The notes beneath the pieces are model-generated. The model was not told where the DNA came from. It made no database searches and saw nothing but the letters and a program-made list of their open reading frames with translations. From Ancylobacter crimeensis (GTDB taxonomy: Bacteria; Pseudomonadota; Alphaproteobacteria; Rhizobiales; Xanthobacteraceae), in NCBI RefSeq assembly GCF_023016805.1, contig NZ_JALKCH010000008.1, positions 52,877 through 116,876 on the forward strand: a stretch of DNA of 64,000 nucleotides, given 5' to 3'. The stretch's first letter is position 1. Each line of letters begins with the position of its first letter. Positions 10,415 through 19,712 of the stretch are shown here, piece after piece. The position numbers were made by a program, and so were the translations under genes.

Positions 10415-10890
10415 CCCGAAGACCCGGCGGATCGGGGTTCCGGCCGCATCCGCCTTGCCTTTCGGCTCCCCTTGCGCTATGGCAACGCCCGTCCGGGCAC
10501 CTATATGTGAGGAGCTGTCGGGGTGGGCCGGGGCTGCGTTGAACGCGGCTTCGTCATGGAGGACAAGCCCGCCGCGCCGTCGACCTCGGTCGTCCGTTCC
10601 CTGTTTTCACGGCCTCGCGAGGCCGCCGCGTTCCGTACATCGTTCCGCTCGAAGCGTCGTCGGCCCCGTGTCGCGCGGCGTTCGTTCCGCCTCTTCCGGG
10701 GCGCGGGGAGCGGGCCGGACGCCGGGTTCGCGGCCGCCGCCTTCAAGATCATCCTCTCCGCCGCGGCATCGCGCCGGGCCAGCGGGTTCGCCCCGCAGGC
10801 TGCACCGGGACCGCCAGACCCGGTGCCCGTGGCGGAAACGGGGATGCCTTCAACAAGAACCGGCGCAATCCGACTGGCTCAGGAGCTTCA
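10415..10890. other. Leader/intergenic region upstream of rpsA, 476 bases
   Basis: No family-like protein is encoded here; the open frames present have the composition expected from high-GC noise. As rpsA is normally translationally autoregulated in proteobacteria, part of this stretch is probably its 5' leader. CTATAT at 10501 could be a -10 element, but no convincing -35 accompanies it. Confidence 0.4.
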
Positions 10891-12597
10891 ATGTCGTTCA
10901 CTCAAACCGCCTCCCCGTCGCGTGATGACTTCGCTGCCATGCTCGAGGAGAGCTTCGGCCAGTCCGAGCTCGCCGAAGGCACCGTCGTCAAAGGCACCGT
11001 CGTCGCCATCGAGAAGGACCTTGCCATCATCGACATCGGTCTGAAGACCGAAGGTCGCGTGGCGTTGCGCGAGTTCGCCGGCCCCGGCCGCGACAGCCAG
11101 ATCCAGGTCGGCGACGAGGTCGAGGTCTATCTCGAGCGCGTCGAGAACGCGCTGGGCGAGGCCGTCCTGTCGCGTGACAAGGCCCGCCGCGAAGAGAGCT
11201 GGGTCCGCCTCGAAAAGGCGTTCAACGCCCAGGAGAAGGTCACCGGCGTGATCTTCAACCAGGTGAAGGGCGGCTTCACCGTCGATCTCGACGGCGCCGT
11301 GGCCTTCCTGCCGCGTTCCCAGGTCGACATTCGCCCGATCCGCGACGTCGGCCCGCTGATGCACAACCCGCAGCCGTTCCAGATCCTCAAGATGGATCGC
11401 CGCCGCGGCAACATCGTGGTCTCCCGCCGCACCGTGCTGGAAGAGACCCGCGCCGAGCAGCGCCACGAGCTGGTCCAGAACCTCGAAGAGGGTCAGGTCA
11501 TCGACGGCGTGGTGAAGAACATCACCGACTACGGTGCGTTCGTCGACCTCGGCGGCATTGACGGCCTGCTGCACGTCACCGACATCGCCTGGCGCCGCGT
11601 GAACCACCCGACCGAAGTGCTGAACATCGGCCAGACGGTCAAGGTGAAGATCATCAAGATCAACCACGAGACGCACCGCATCTCGCTCGGCATGAAGCAG
11701 CTCCTCGGCGATCCGTGGGAGGGCATCGAGGCCAAGTATCCGGTGCATGCCCGCTTCAAGGGCCGCGTGACCAACATCACCGACTACGGCGCGTTCGTGG
11801 AACTGGAGCCGGGCATCGAAGGCCTGATCCACGTCTCCGAGATGAGCTGGACCAAGAAGAACGTCCATCCCGGCAAGATCGTCTCCACCTCGCAGGAGGT
11901 TGAGGTCGCGATCCTCGAGGTGGATTCGGTCAAGCGCCGCATCTCGCTCGGCCTCAAGCAGACCCTGCAGAACCCGTGGGATGCCTTCGCCGAGAAGTAT
12001 CCGGCCGGCGCCGTGGTGGAAGGCGAGGTCAAGAACAAGACCGAGTTCGGCCTCTTCCTCGGCCTCGACGGCGACGTCGACGGCATGGTGCACCTGTCCG
12101 ACCTCGACTGGAACCGTCCGGGCGAGCAGGTCATCGACGAGTTCAAGAAGGGCGACATCATCAAGGCGGTGGTGCTCGACGTCGATGTCGACAAGGAGCG
12201 CATCTCGCTCGGCGTGAAGCAGCTGGCGGGCGACCCCTTCGCCGATGCCGGCGAGGTCCGCAAGGGCGCGATCGTCACCTGCGAAGTCACCGACGTGAAG
12301 GACGGCGGCGTCGAGGTGAAGCTCATCGGCACCGACCTCTCCACCTTCGTGAAGCGCTCCGAGCTGGCGCGCGACCGCGGCGACCAGCGCCCCGAGCGCT
12401 TCGCCGTCGGCGAGAAGTTCGACGCCCGCGTCATCCTGTTCGACCGCAAGGCCCGCAAGGTCCAGGTGTCGATCAAGGCGCTGGAGATCGCCGAGGAGAA
12501 GGAAGCCGTGGCCCAGTTCGGCTCGCAGGATTCCGGCGCCTCGCTGGGCGACATCCTGGGTGCCGCGCTGAAGCGCGCCAACGAGAAGGCCGACTGA
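10891..12597 (+). CDS. rpsA: 30S ribosomal protein S1
   Basis: The 568-residue protein has six S1 (OB-fold) repeats, roughly at residues 27-95, 110-178, 197-265, 282-352, 369-439 and 456-525. Repeats 3 and 4 are the RNA-binding ones, with near-identical KNITDYGAFVDLGGIDGLLH and TNITDYGAFVELEPGIEGLI. It binds mRNA and helps load structured messages on the 30S subunit. Repeats 1 and 2 are the divergent ribosome-binding type. The ATG follows GAGCTTCA; the length agrees with alphaproteobacterial S1. Confidence 0.97.
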   Translation: MSFTQTASPSRDDFAAMLEESFGQSELAEGTVVKGTVVAIEKDLAIIDIGLKTEGRVALREFAGPGRDSQIQVGDEVEVYLERVENALGEAVLSRDKARREESWVRLEKAFNAQEKVTGVIFNQVKGGFTVDLDGAVAFLPRSQVDIRPIRDVGPLMHNPQPFQILKMDRRRGNIVVSRRTVLEETRAEQRHELVQNLEEGQVIDGVVKNITDYGAFVDLGGIDGLLHVTDIAWRRVNHPTEVLNIGQTVKVKIIKINHETHRISLGMKQLLGDPWEGIEAKYPVHARFKGRVTNITDYGAFVELEPGIEGLIHVSEMSWTKKNVHPGKIVSTSQEVEVAILEVDSVKRRISLGLKQTLQNPWDAFAEKYPAGAVVEGEVKNKTEFGLFLGLDGDVDGMVHLSDLDWNRPGEQVIDEFKKGDIIKAVVLDVDVDKERISLGVKQLAGDPFADAGEVRKGAIVTCEVTDVKDGGVEVKLIGTDLSTFVKRSELARDRGDQRPERFAVGEKFDARVILFDRKARKVQVSIKALEIAEEKEAVAQFGSQDSGASLGDILGAALKRANEKAD

Positions 12598-12607
12598 GGT
12601 CGGCACA

Positions 12608-12685
12608 GGATCCGGCGCGCCCGCGTGGCGTGCCGGATCCCCGAAGACAGGACGGCCGGCGTGCGGAGAGCGCGCCGGCCGTTTT
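12608..12685 (+). terminator. Double hairpin terminator after rpsA
   Basis: A first stem (GGATCCGGC 12608-12616 with GCCGGATCC 12632-12640, extendable inward) is followed by a second 10-bp perfect stem. The second stem is ACGGCCGGCG 12652-12661 paired with CGCCGGCCGT 12673-12682, and TTT follows. The second is a good intrinsic terminator. Confidence 0.85.
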
Positions 12686-12797
12686 CGTGCGGGCTCATGC
12701 CCGATCTTCGTTCATCTGCCCCGATCTTCGCTCATCGGGTGGCTGGCGCGCTCACCCCCGCCGCGGCTAGCATTGCGTCGTCATCGGAGGATGAAGG

Positions 12798-13331
12798 ATG
12801 AGCCGTTTCGGGACGAGCGCGTTCGGGCAGCTGATCGTGCGGCTGGTGCTGGTGAGCCGCTGGGCGATGGTGCCGCTCTTCGTCGGCCTCGCCGTCGCGC
12901 TGCTGCTGCTGGTGATCGCGTTCCTGCGCACGCTTTGGATGTTCGGCACCCATCTGTTCGTCCTGGACGAGACGCAGGTCATCATGGCGCTGCTCTCGCT
13001 CATCGATCTGGTGCTGGTCGGCGGCCTGCTCGTCATCATGATCCAGTCGGGCTACGAGAATTTCGTCGAGAAGATCGATCGCCGGCAGGCCACCAACTCG
13101 CCGGAATGGATGACACGGATCAGCTTTTCCGGCCTCAAGCTCAAACTGTTCGCCTCGCTGCTCGCGATCAGCGCCATCACGCTGCTCAAGGCACTGATGC
13201 GCCTCGAGGTCGATGTCAGCGAGGTGCAGGTGCGCTGGCTGATGGCGGCGAACGTAATCTTCGTGGTGGCCTATGCAGTGCTCGCCCTCACCGACCGCTT
13301 CGCTCATGCCGACGAGCGGACGGAGGAATAA
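12798..13331 (+). CDS. YqhA/UPF0114 (TIGR00645) family membrane protein
   Basis: The 177-residue protein has four predicted transmembrane helices (about residues 22-45, 62-83, 115-135 and 148-165). The typical conserved part is SGYENFVEKIDRRQATNSPE followed by WM. The family is widespread and of unknown function; some members have been suggested to affect ion or envelope homeostasis. A GGAGGATGAAGG sequence lies directly upstream of the ATG. It stands between rpsA and a convergent acetyltransferase. Confidence 0.9.
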   Translation: MSRFGTSAFGQLIVRLVLVSRWAMVPLFVGLAVALLLLVIAFLRTLWMFGTHLFVLDETQVIMALLSLIDLVLVGGLLVIMIQSGYENFVEKIDRRQATNSPEWMTRISFSGLKLKLFASLLAISAITLLKALMRLEVDVSEVQVRWLMAANVIFVVAYAVLALTDRFAHADERTEE

Positions 13332-13357
13332 GACCGGGTGCAGAGCTCCGCGCGGCT

Positions 13358-13957
13358 TCAGCCGCGCGGTCGGGCCGGGTTGCCGACGACCGTGACGCCG
13401 GCCGGCACGCTGCGCGTGACCACCGCCCCGGCGCCGATCACGGCGCCGTCTCCGACCACGACGCCCGGCAGCAGGATGGCGCCGGCGCCGATCCACACAT
13501 CCGAGCCGATGGCGATGGGCCGGCCGAATTCCGCCCCGCTTGCCCGTTCGGCGGGGTCGCGGGGATGGTCGGCGGTGAGAATCTGCACGCCCGGGCCGAC
13601 CGCGGTGCGCGGGCCGATCGTCACCGCCACCACATCGAGGATGACGGCGTTGAAATTGATGAAGACGCCCGCGCCGATGCTGATGTTGAAGCCGTAGTCG
13701 CAATGAAAGGGCGGGCGGATGACGGCGCCCTCGCCGACCGCCGCCAGCCGCGCGCGCAGCAAGGCGAGGCGCGTCGCGTCGTCCTCGGCGAGGCTGGCAT
13801 TGTAGCGGGCCATCCAGGCGCAGGCCGCGCGATGGGCGGCGACGATCTCCGGGTCGCTGGCGACATAGAGGTCGCCCGCCAGCATGCGCTGCATCTGGCT
13901 GCGCCCGTCGGCCGCGCCGTCGCTGCCCCCGTCGCGCTCCCCCTCGTCCGTCGTCAT
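13358..13957 (-). CDS. Sugar O-acetyltransferase (maltose/NodL-type hexapeptide family)
   Basis: This 199-residue acetyl-CoA-dependent transferase has a Mac domain (about residues 22-75, MQRMLAGDLYVASDPEIVAA) followed by a left-handed beta-helix. Segments are PPFHCDYGFNISIGAGVFIN, the catalytic-loop-like LTADHPRDPAER, and IGSDVWIGAGAILLPGV. The family acetylates hydroxyl groups of sugars or Nod-factor-like oligosaccharides. The N-terminal 20 residues are polar and unusual; a downstream ATG (MQRMLAGD) is a possible alternative start. No neighbouring glycan genes specify the acceptor. Confidence 0.88.
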   Translation of the reverse strand: MTTDEGERDGGSDGAADGRSQMQRMLAGDLYVASDPEIVAAHRAACAWMARYNASLAEDDATRLALLRARLAAVGEGAVIRPPFHCDYGFNISIGAGVFINFNAVILDVVAVTIGPRTAVGPGVQILTADHPRDPAERASGAEFGRPIAIGSDVWIGAGAILLPGVVVGDGAVIGAGAVVTRSVPAGVTVVGNPARPRG

Positions 13958-13975
13958 GGCCGTCTCCGCCCTGCC

Positions 13976-15088
13976 TCAGCGCAGATCGGCCCAACCGGCC
14001 AGCTCGCGACGGATGACCGTCGCCAGCACGTCGATGCCGCCGGGGGAATCGTTGAGACAGGGGATGAAGTGGAACTTCTCGCCACCATTGTGGTGGAAGA
14101 TCTCGGCATTCTCGCCGCCGATCTCCTCCAGCGTCTCCAGGCAGTCGGCGACGAAGCCGGGGGTGATGACCGCCATCCGCTTCACGCCGGATTTCGCCAG
14201 CGCCTCGACGGTCTTGTCGGTGTAGGGCTGGAGCCACTCCGCCTTGCCGAAGCGCGACTGGAAGGTGAGCTTCAGCTTCTCTTCCGGCCAGCCGAGCCGC
14301 TCGCGCACGAGGCGGGCGGTCTTGTAGCAATAGCAGTGATAGGGGTCGCCCTTCTCGAAATATTCTTTCGGGATCCCGTGGAAGGAGGCGAGCACGATCT
14401 CCGGCTCCCAGTCGAGCCCGGCGAGCGAGGTCTCGATCGAGGTGGCGATGGCCTCGATATAGGCCGGCTCGTCCGGCCAGGGCGAGGCGACCCGCAGCAC
14501 CGGCTGCCAGCGCATCTTCATCAGCGCCTCGAAGGCCTTGTCGCAGACGGTTGCGGTGGTCGCCGCGGCATATTGCGGATAGAGCGGCACCAGCAGGATA
14601 CGGTCGCACCCCGCCTTCTGCAGGGCCTCGATACGCGAAGCGATGGACGGATTGCCGTAGCGCATCGCCCAGTCGATCACGAGGCGATCGTCCTGCGGGC
14701 CGAGCCGGGCCGCCAGCTTCTCCGCCTGGGCGCGGGTGATGGTGCGCAGCGGCCCCTCATTGCGCTCGGTGTTCCAGATCGTCGCATAGTCCTTGCCCTT
14801 CGCCTGCGGCCGGCGGGACAGGATGATGACGTTGAGGATGAACCACCACAGCGCCCGGTTGACCTCGATGACGCGGCGGTCGGAGAGGAATTCGCCCAGA
14901 TAGCGTCGCATCGACCAGTAATCGGTGCCGTCCGGCGTGCCGAGATTGACGATCAGCACGCCGATGCGCCCGAAGGCGACGCTCGGATGATGCTCCGGCA
15001 GATGCGGGGCCGCCCCGGCGGCAAAGGTCGCCGGCCGGGACGGCTGCGGGTTGGGCGGCTGCGGGGGCGGCGGCACGTTCAGGTTCAT
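13976..15088 (-). CDS. hemH: Ferrochelatase
   Basis: This 370-residue terminal enzyme of heme synthesis inserts Fe2+ into protoporphyrin IX. Typical segments are GVLIVNLGTPDGTDYWSMRR, LVPLYPQYAAATTAT, ASFHGIPKEYFEKGDPYHCY with the catalytic His, TFQSRFGKAEWL and PGFVADCLETLEEI with the active-site Glu. The proline-rich N-terminal 30 residues (NVPPPPQPPNPQP) are an extension common in this order. The enzyme is peripheral to the inner membrane. The tail of the gene runs toward the acetyltransferase gene on the same strand. Confidence 0.96.
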   Translation of the reverse strand: MNLNVPPPPQPPNPQPSRPATFAAGAAPHLPEHHPSVAFGRIGVLIVNLGTPDGTDYWSMRRYLGEFLSDRRVIEVNRALWWFILNVIILSRRPQAKGKDYATIWNTERNEGPLRTITRAQAEKLAARLGPQDDRLVIDWAMRYGNPSIASRIEALQKAGCDRILLVPLYPQYAAATTATVCDKAFEALMKMRWQPVLRVASPWPDEPAYIEAIATSIETSLAGLDWEPEIVLASFHGIPKEYFEKGDPYHCYCYKTARLVRERLGWPEEKLKLTFQSRFGKAEWLQPYTDKTVEALAKSGVKRMAVITPGFVADCLETLEEIGGENAEIFHHNGGEKFHFIPCLNDSPGGIDVLATVIRRELAGWADLR

Positions 15089-15232
15089 GAAAGCCTCGAA
15101 ATCCTCGGGCCCGGCGCGAGCCCCCAGCCGGGTCTATGCAGGGCCTTATAGGGTAATTTCCCCGCCCTGCCACTGTGTGGCGGCGTCGCGCGGAGAGCGC
15201 GTCGGCGCAGGGTATGTCAGGCAGAGGGTGCG

Positions 15233-15943
15233 TCAGGCTGCCGGGCGCGGGGGGATGTCGAGCCCGCGCTGCACCGCCGGGCGGGCAAGGCCGCGTTCCA
15301 GCCAGGCCGGCACGTTCTTCAGCGCGGCATAATCCACCAGATCGGCGGCCCCGTAGAAGCCTATGAGGTTGCGCACCCAGCCGAGCAGCGAGATGTCGGC
15401 GATGGTGTAGTCCGCGCCCATGATCCAGTCGCGCCCGGCAAGGCGGGCTTCGAGCACGCCGAGCAGCCGTTTCGATTCGGCGGCGTAGCGGTCGCGCGGG
15501 CGCTTGTCCTCGTAAGACGCGCCGGCGAATTTGTGGAAGAAGCCGAGCTGGCCGAACATCGGACCCGCGCCGCCCATCTGCCACATCAGCCACTGGATGG
15601 TCTCGAAGCGCCCGGCGGGGTCTTCGGGCAGAAATTTCCCGGTCTTCGCCGCGAGATAGATGAGGATGGCGCCCGATTCGAACAGAGCGAGCGGCGCCTT
15701 GCCCGGCCCGTCGGGATCGAGGATCGCCGGGATCTTGCCGTTCGGGTTGAGCGCGAGGAATTCCGGCGTCCAGCTTTCGTTCTTGCCGATATTGACGGTG
15801 TGCGCCTCATAGGGAAGGCCGGTCTCCTCCAGCATGATCGAGACCTTCATCCCGTTGGGAGTGGGGAAGGAATAGAGCTGGAGGCGGTCGGGATGCTGCG
15901 CCGGCCAGCGGCGTGTGATCGGAAAGGCGGAGAGATCGGCCAC
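15233..15943 (-). CDS. Glutathione S-transferase family protein (YghU/YfcG-like)
   Basis: The 236-residue protein has an N-terminal thioredoxin-like domain (DRLQLYSFPTPNGMKVSIML, NPNGKIPAILDPDG, LFESGAILIYLA). An all-helical C-terminal domain follows (WLMWQMGGAGPMFGQLGFFH, TIADISLLGW). The TPNGMK motif is that of the Nu/YghU class, which acts as a disulfide-bond oxidoreductase with two bound glutathiones. The start is GTG at 15943, with AAGGAG seven bases upstream; the longer frame to 16075 is not family-like. Confidence 0.9.
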   Translation of the reverse strand: MADLSAFPITRRWPAQHPDRLQLYSFPTPNGMKVSIMLEETGLPYEAHTVNIGKNESWTPEFLALNPNGKIPAILDPDGPGKAPLALFESGAILIYLAAKTGKFLPEDPAGRFETIQWLMWQMGGAGPMFGQLGFFHKFAGASYEDKRPRDRYAAESKRLLGVLEARLAGRDWIMGADYTIADISLLGWVRNLIGFYGAADLVDYAALKNVPAWLERGLARPAVQRGLDIPPRPAA

Positions 15944-16040
15944 GCGGATGCTCCTTCGGGGGAGGGGAGGTCGTGGCTTATCTATGCGCTGGGACGTGCG
16001 GTGCCAGTGCGGGGCCGCGTCGAGATGCGTCTGCGATAAC

Positions 16041-16066
16041 GAAAACGGCCGGGCAATGCCCGGCCG
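16041..16066 (-). terminator. Intrinsic terminator after homospermidine synthase
   Basis: Read on the minus strand, a perfect 9-bp stem (CGGCCGGGC with GCCCGGCCG) closes a 3-base loop and is followed by TTTTC. It starts 28 bases after the stop of the gene ending at 16094 and separates it from the GST gene. Confidence 0.9.
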
Positions 16067-16093
16067 CGTCCTCACGTCCCTGATCCTCGCGCG

Positions 16094-17521
16094 TCAGCGC
16101 ACTAGCACATTGCGGAACTGCCAGGGGTCGCTTTCGTCGATGTCCTCGGGGAACAGGCCGGGGCGGCCTTCCAATGGGGTCCAGTCGGTATAGTAGCCCT
16201 TCAGCGTGCCGAGATAGGGCTTCTGCACCTCGAGGCAGCGGGCATAGTCCATCTCGTCGGTCTCGACGATGCCGGCCTCCGGGTTCTCCAACGCCCACAC
16301 CATGCCGGCGAGCACGGCGGAGGTCACCTGCATGCCGGTCGCGGTCTGGTAGGGCGCGAGGTCGCGCGTTTCCTCGATGGTGAGCTGCGAGCCGAACCAG
16401 TAGGCGTTCTTCGCGTGGCCGTAGAGCAGCACGCCGAGCTCGTCGCGCCCGTCGACGATCTCGTTCTCGCTGAGGATGGTCCACTCGCCCTGGAATTTGC
16501 CCTCATTGCCGAACATCTCGTGCAGCGAGAGCACGGCATCGTTGCAGGGGTGGTAAGCGTAGTGCACCGTCGGGCGGAAGGCGACGCCGGCACCCTCGCG
16601 CAGCGTGAAGAAGTCGGCGATCGAGATCGATTCGTTGTGCGTGACCAGGAAGCCGTGCTGGGGGCCGAGCGTCGGGCACCAGGTGCGGACCTTGGTGGTG
16701 GCGCCGGGCTGCAGCAGGTAGATCGCCGCGCCGCATCCGGAATTGTGGGTGTGGCCGTTCTCCGGCATCCACTTCTCATGCGTGCCCCAGCCGAGCTCGG
16801 CGGGCTGGAGCCCTTCCGACACGAAGCCTTCCACCGACCAGGTGTTGACGAAATGGCCGAAGGGACGGGGATCGCGGGCGCGCTGGGTGTCGCGCTCGGC
16901 GATGTGCACGCCCTTGACGCCGAGTCGGCTCATCAGCGCGCCCCAGCCATTGCGGCTGGTGGGGGCCGCCACGTCGAGCCCGGTGTCGCGGGCGATGTCC
17001 ATCAGCGCCTGCTTGACGAACCAGGACACCATGCCGGGATTGGCGCCGCAGCAGGACACCGCGGTCGGCCCGCCCGGATTGGCGCGCTTGGCGGCGAGCA
17101 TGGATTCGCGCAGCGCGTAGTTGGAGCGGCTGGCGGTGGTGGCATTCTTGTCGAAATAGAAGCCGAGCCACGGCTCCACCACCGTGTCGATATAGAGCGC
17201 GCCGCATTCGCGGGCGAAGGTCATCAGGTCCACCGAGCCGGTGTCGACCGATAGGTTGATGACGAAGCCGCGCCCGCCGGAGGTAAGCAGCGGGCCGAGC
17301 ACGTCGCGGTAATTGTCCTTGGTGATCGCCAGCTGCTCGAAGCGGATGCCGCGTTCGTCGAGCAGGTGACGGTGGTCGTCCACCGGGTCGATGACCGTCA
17401 GCCGCTCCTTGTCGAAGGTGAAGTGCCGCTCCAGCAGGGGCAGCGTGCCGCGACCGATCGAGCCGAAGCCGATCATCACGATGGGACCGTCGATATGAGC
17501 ATAAACCGGCCAGACGGACAT
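16094..17521 (-). CDS. hss: Homospermidine synthase
   Basis: The 475-residue NAD-dependent enzyme makes sym-homospermidine from two putrescines (or putrescine plus spermidine). The Rossmann loop IVMIGFGSIGRGTLPLL is at the N-terminus. Typical stretches follow: INLSVDTGSVDLMTFARECG, DTVVEPW, CCGANPGMVSWFVKQAL, THNSGCGAAIYLLQPG and YHPCNDAVLSLHEMFGNEGK. The ATG at 17521 has GGAGGAG upstream. It is downstream of ornithine decarboxylase and a GNAT gene on the same strand, giving ornithine to putrescine to homospermidine. Confidence 0.96.
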   Translation of the reverse strand: MSVWPVYAHIDGPIVMIGFGSIGRGTLPLLERHFTFDKERLTVIDPVDDHRHLLDERGIRFEQLAITKDNYRDVLGPLLTSGGRGFVINLSVDTGSVDLMTFARECGALYIDTVVEPWLGFYFDKNATTASRSNYALRESMLAAKRANPGGPTAVSCCGANPGMVSWFVKQALMDIARDTGLDVAAPTSRNGWGALMSRLGVKGVHIAERDTQRARDPRPFGHFVNTWSVEGFVSEGLQPAELGWGTHEKWMPENGHTHNSGCGAAIYLLQPGATTKVRTWCPTLGPQHGFLVTHNESISIADFFTLREGAGVAFRPTVHYAYHPCNDAVLSLHEMFGNEGKFQGEWTILSENEIVDGRDELGVLLYGHAKNAYWFGSQLTIEETRDLAPYQTATGMQVTSAVLAGMVWALENPEAGIVETDEMDYARCLEVQKPYLGTLKGYYTDWTPLEGRPGLFPEDIDESDPWQFRNVLVR

Positions 17522-17699
17522 TCTTTGGGGACTCCTCCAGGGATGCGCAAAGCTGCGGAAAAACACGGGTGCCGCACGGCACCGCGCAGGACGCGGCACC
17601 ATGCGTACCGGAAGGTTCGGCGTCAATGGTGACGTGCCGGTGACGCCTGCCCGCCGCCGGCTCCCGGCTGGCGGTACGGCGCAGGCCCCTGCGGCGCGC

Positions 17700-18380
17700 T
17701 CAGGCGCTGCGGCGCTCCGCGGCGGGAGCCGCGAGGCCGGCGCTCTCGCGGGCGATCAATTCGCTCATCGAGGGCTGCGCTGCGATCTCTCCCGTCGGGC
17801 TGACGAGGCCGCGCGCCCCCGCAAGCGCGCCCGGCACCAGTTCGAGGCCGAGGAAGCGCGAACGCTCGAACGCGCCGGGCATCCAGAGGCCCGCGGTCGG
17901 GGCGGTGGAGAAGCCGAAGCGCTCGTAATAGGGCGCGTCGCCGATCAGCAGGATCGCGCCATGGCCGAGCCGGGTCGCCTCGTTGATGGCGGTCGACATC
18001 AGCGCGCCGCCGAGGCCGAGGCTGCGGAACCACGGATGCACGGCGAGCGGGCCGAGCAGAAGCGCCGGGCGCGCCGGGCCGGCGGTGACGTGCCACAGCC
18101 GGAGCGTCGCCGCCACGCGCCCGTCCGGGCCGTGGGCGCAGAAGGCGAGGCCTTCCGCCGGGCGGCGGCCTTCGCGCAGCCGCTCCGAGGTCTTGGCGAG
18201 GCGCGCGGCGCGGCCGAAGGCGAGGTCCAGCAGGGCCTCGCGCTGCGGGATGTCGGCCGGCGTTTCCAGCGCGATCGCCGGGGCGGTCGCGAAGCTGGTC
18301 GCGGCGAAGGCCGGGACCGGCGCGTGGACGGGGGCAGCCGGAGTGGCGGCGGTGAGCTCGAAACGCTCGGAGAAGGTCAT
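17700..18380 (-). CDS. GNAT-family N-acetyltransferase
   Basis: The 226-residue protein carries the acetyl-CoA binding motif LLLGPLAVHPWFRSLGLGGA (R-x-x-G-x-G) and the YYERFGF strand typical of YhbS-like GNATs. It sits between the ornithine decarboxylase and homospermidine synthase genes, an arrangement that recurs in rhizobia. A polyamine or a polyamine-pathway intermediate is therefore a plausible acceptor, though this is inferred from context only. The N-terminal 35 residues are Ala/Pro-rich and low in information. Confidence 0.88.
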   Translation of the reverse strand: MTFSERFELTAATPAAPVHAPVPAFAATSFATAPAIALETPADIPQREALLDLAFGRAARLAKTSERLREGRRPAEGLAFCAHGPDGRVAATLRLWHVTAGPARPALLLGPLAVHPWFRSLGLGGALMSTAINEATRLGHGAILLIGDAPYYERFGFSTAPTAGLWMPGAFERSRFLGLELVPGALAGARGLVSPTGEIAAQPSMSELIARESAGLAAPAAERRSA

Positions 18381-18581
18381 CTAAAAGCCTCCAGAACCCG
18401 GACACGGGTAACAGAGACGAGGGGAAAAGGTTGCGAGGCAGCCCGGACGATCGCGCCGAAGGCTGTGCCGGGCCGGCGGCCTCGATCCTCGGCGCGCGCG
18501 CTTCGCCCGCATCCGGCGGCGCGTGGCCGCGGGAGCAGGAAAGGCGCGTCCTCGGGAGAGGCTCAGCCGGCCCGGAAAGGC

Positions 18582-19712
18582 TCAGATCACATAGGATCGG
18601 AGCGGGTCGAAGCCGTTGAAGGCGACGGCCGAATAGGTCGTGGTGTAGGCGCCGGTCGCTTCGATCAGCACCTTGTCGCCGATCGCGAGCGAAACCGGCA
18701 GCAGCACCGGATCCTTTTCGTACATCACGTCGGCCGAATCGCAGGTCGGGCCGGCGAGCACGCAGGGCTCCACCGCGTCGCCGTCCCGCTCGGTGCGGAT
18801 CGGGTAGCGGATCGCCTCGTCCATCGTCTCGGCGAGGCCGCCGAACTTGCCGATGTCGAGATACACCCAGCGCATGGCGTCGTCGTCGGACTTCGTCGAG
18901 ATGAGGACGACCTCGGCCTCGATCATGCCCGCCGCGCCGACCATGCCGCGGCCCGGCTCGATGATGGTTTCCGGCAGGTGGTTGCCGAAATGGCGGGACA
19001 GCGCGCGGAAGATCGCCTCGCCATAGGCTTCCGCCGCCGGAACGTCCTGCAGGTACTTCGCCGGGAAGCCGCCGCCGAGATTGACGAGGCTCAGCGGCAG
19101 GCCGCGCAGCGCGCATTCCTCGAAGATTGCCGCGGCCGAGGCCAGAGCCCCGTCCCACGCCTCGACGTTCTTCTGCTGCGAGCCGACATGGAAGGACACG
19201 CCATAGGCGGCGAGGCCGAGGCGGTGGCCGTGCTCCAGCACGTCGGCGGCCATGTCGGGGTCGCAGCCGAACTTGCGGGAGAGCGGCCATTCGGCGCCGG
19301 CGCCGTCGCACAGGATGCGGCAGAAGATGCGGGCGCCGGGGGCGGCGCGGGCGACCTTCTCCACCTCCGCCTTCGCGTCCACCGCGAACAGGCGCACGCC
19401 GAGCTCGAAGGCGCGGGCGATGTCGCGCTCCTTCTTGATGGTGTTGCCGAAGGAGATGCGATCCGGGGTCGCGCCGGCGGCGAGCGCCATCTCGATCTCG
19501 GCGACCGAGGCGGTGTCGAAGCAGGAGCCGAGCTCCGCGAGCACGCCCAGCACTTCCGGCGCCGGATTCGCCTTCACCGCATAGAACACGCGGGTGTCGG
19601 GGAGGGCGCGGGCGAAGGCGGCGTAATTGGCGCGCACGACATCGAGGTCCACCACCACGCAGGGGCCGTCCTCGCGTCGGTTGCGCAGGAATTCGCGGAT
19701 GCGGTCGGTCAT
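18582..19712 (-). CDS. Ornithine (lysine) decarboxylase, fold-III PLP enzyme
   Basis: The 376-residue alanine-racemase-fold decarboxylase produces putrescine from ornithine, and possibly cadaverine from lysine. PLP is bound at K47 in FYAVKANP. YGVSFHVGSQQKN, LVNLGGGFPAKYL, EPGRGMVG and the active-site Cys in GPTCDSADVMYE are all present. The eukaryotic-type ODC length and the GPTCDSAD motif separate it from diaminopimelate decarboxylase. GGGGGAGAG precedes the ATG. It heads the polyamine block and has a long untranslated leader. Confidence 0.94.
   Translation of the reverse strand: MTDRIREFLRNRREDGPCVVVDLDVVRANYAAFARALPDTRVFYAVKANPAPEVLGVLAELGSCFDTASVAEIEMALAAGATPDRISFGNTIKKERDIARAFELGVRLFAVDAKAEVEKVARAAPGARIFCRILCDGAGAEWPLSRKFGCDPDMAADVLEHGHRLGLAAYGVSFHVGSQQKNVEAWDGALASAAAIFEECALRGLPLSLVNLGGGFPAKYLQDVPAAEAYGEAIFRALSRHFGNHLPETIIEPGRGMVGAAGMIEAEVVLISTKSDDDAMRWVYLDIGKFGGLAETMDEAIRYPIRTERDGDAVEPCVLAGPTCDSADVMYEKDPVLLPVSLAIGDKVLIEATGAYTTTYSAVAFNGFDPLRSYVI

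Noticed and set aside
10523..11044. Open frame just upstream of and overlapping rpsA
   Set aside because: It overlaps the start of rpsA in another frame, and its sequence (Ser/Arg/Pro-rich) has no family-like segment.
12773..15151. Long plus-strand open frame (792 residues) over the acetyltransferase and ferrochelatase genes
   Set aside because: It is antisense to two conserved enzymes and reads as compositional noise.
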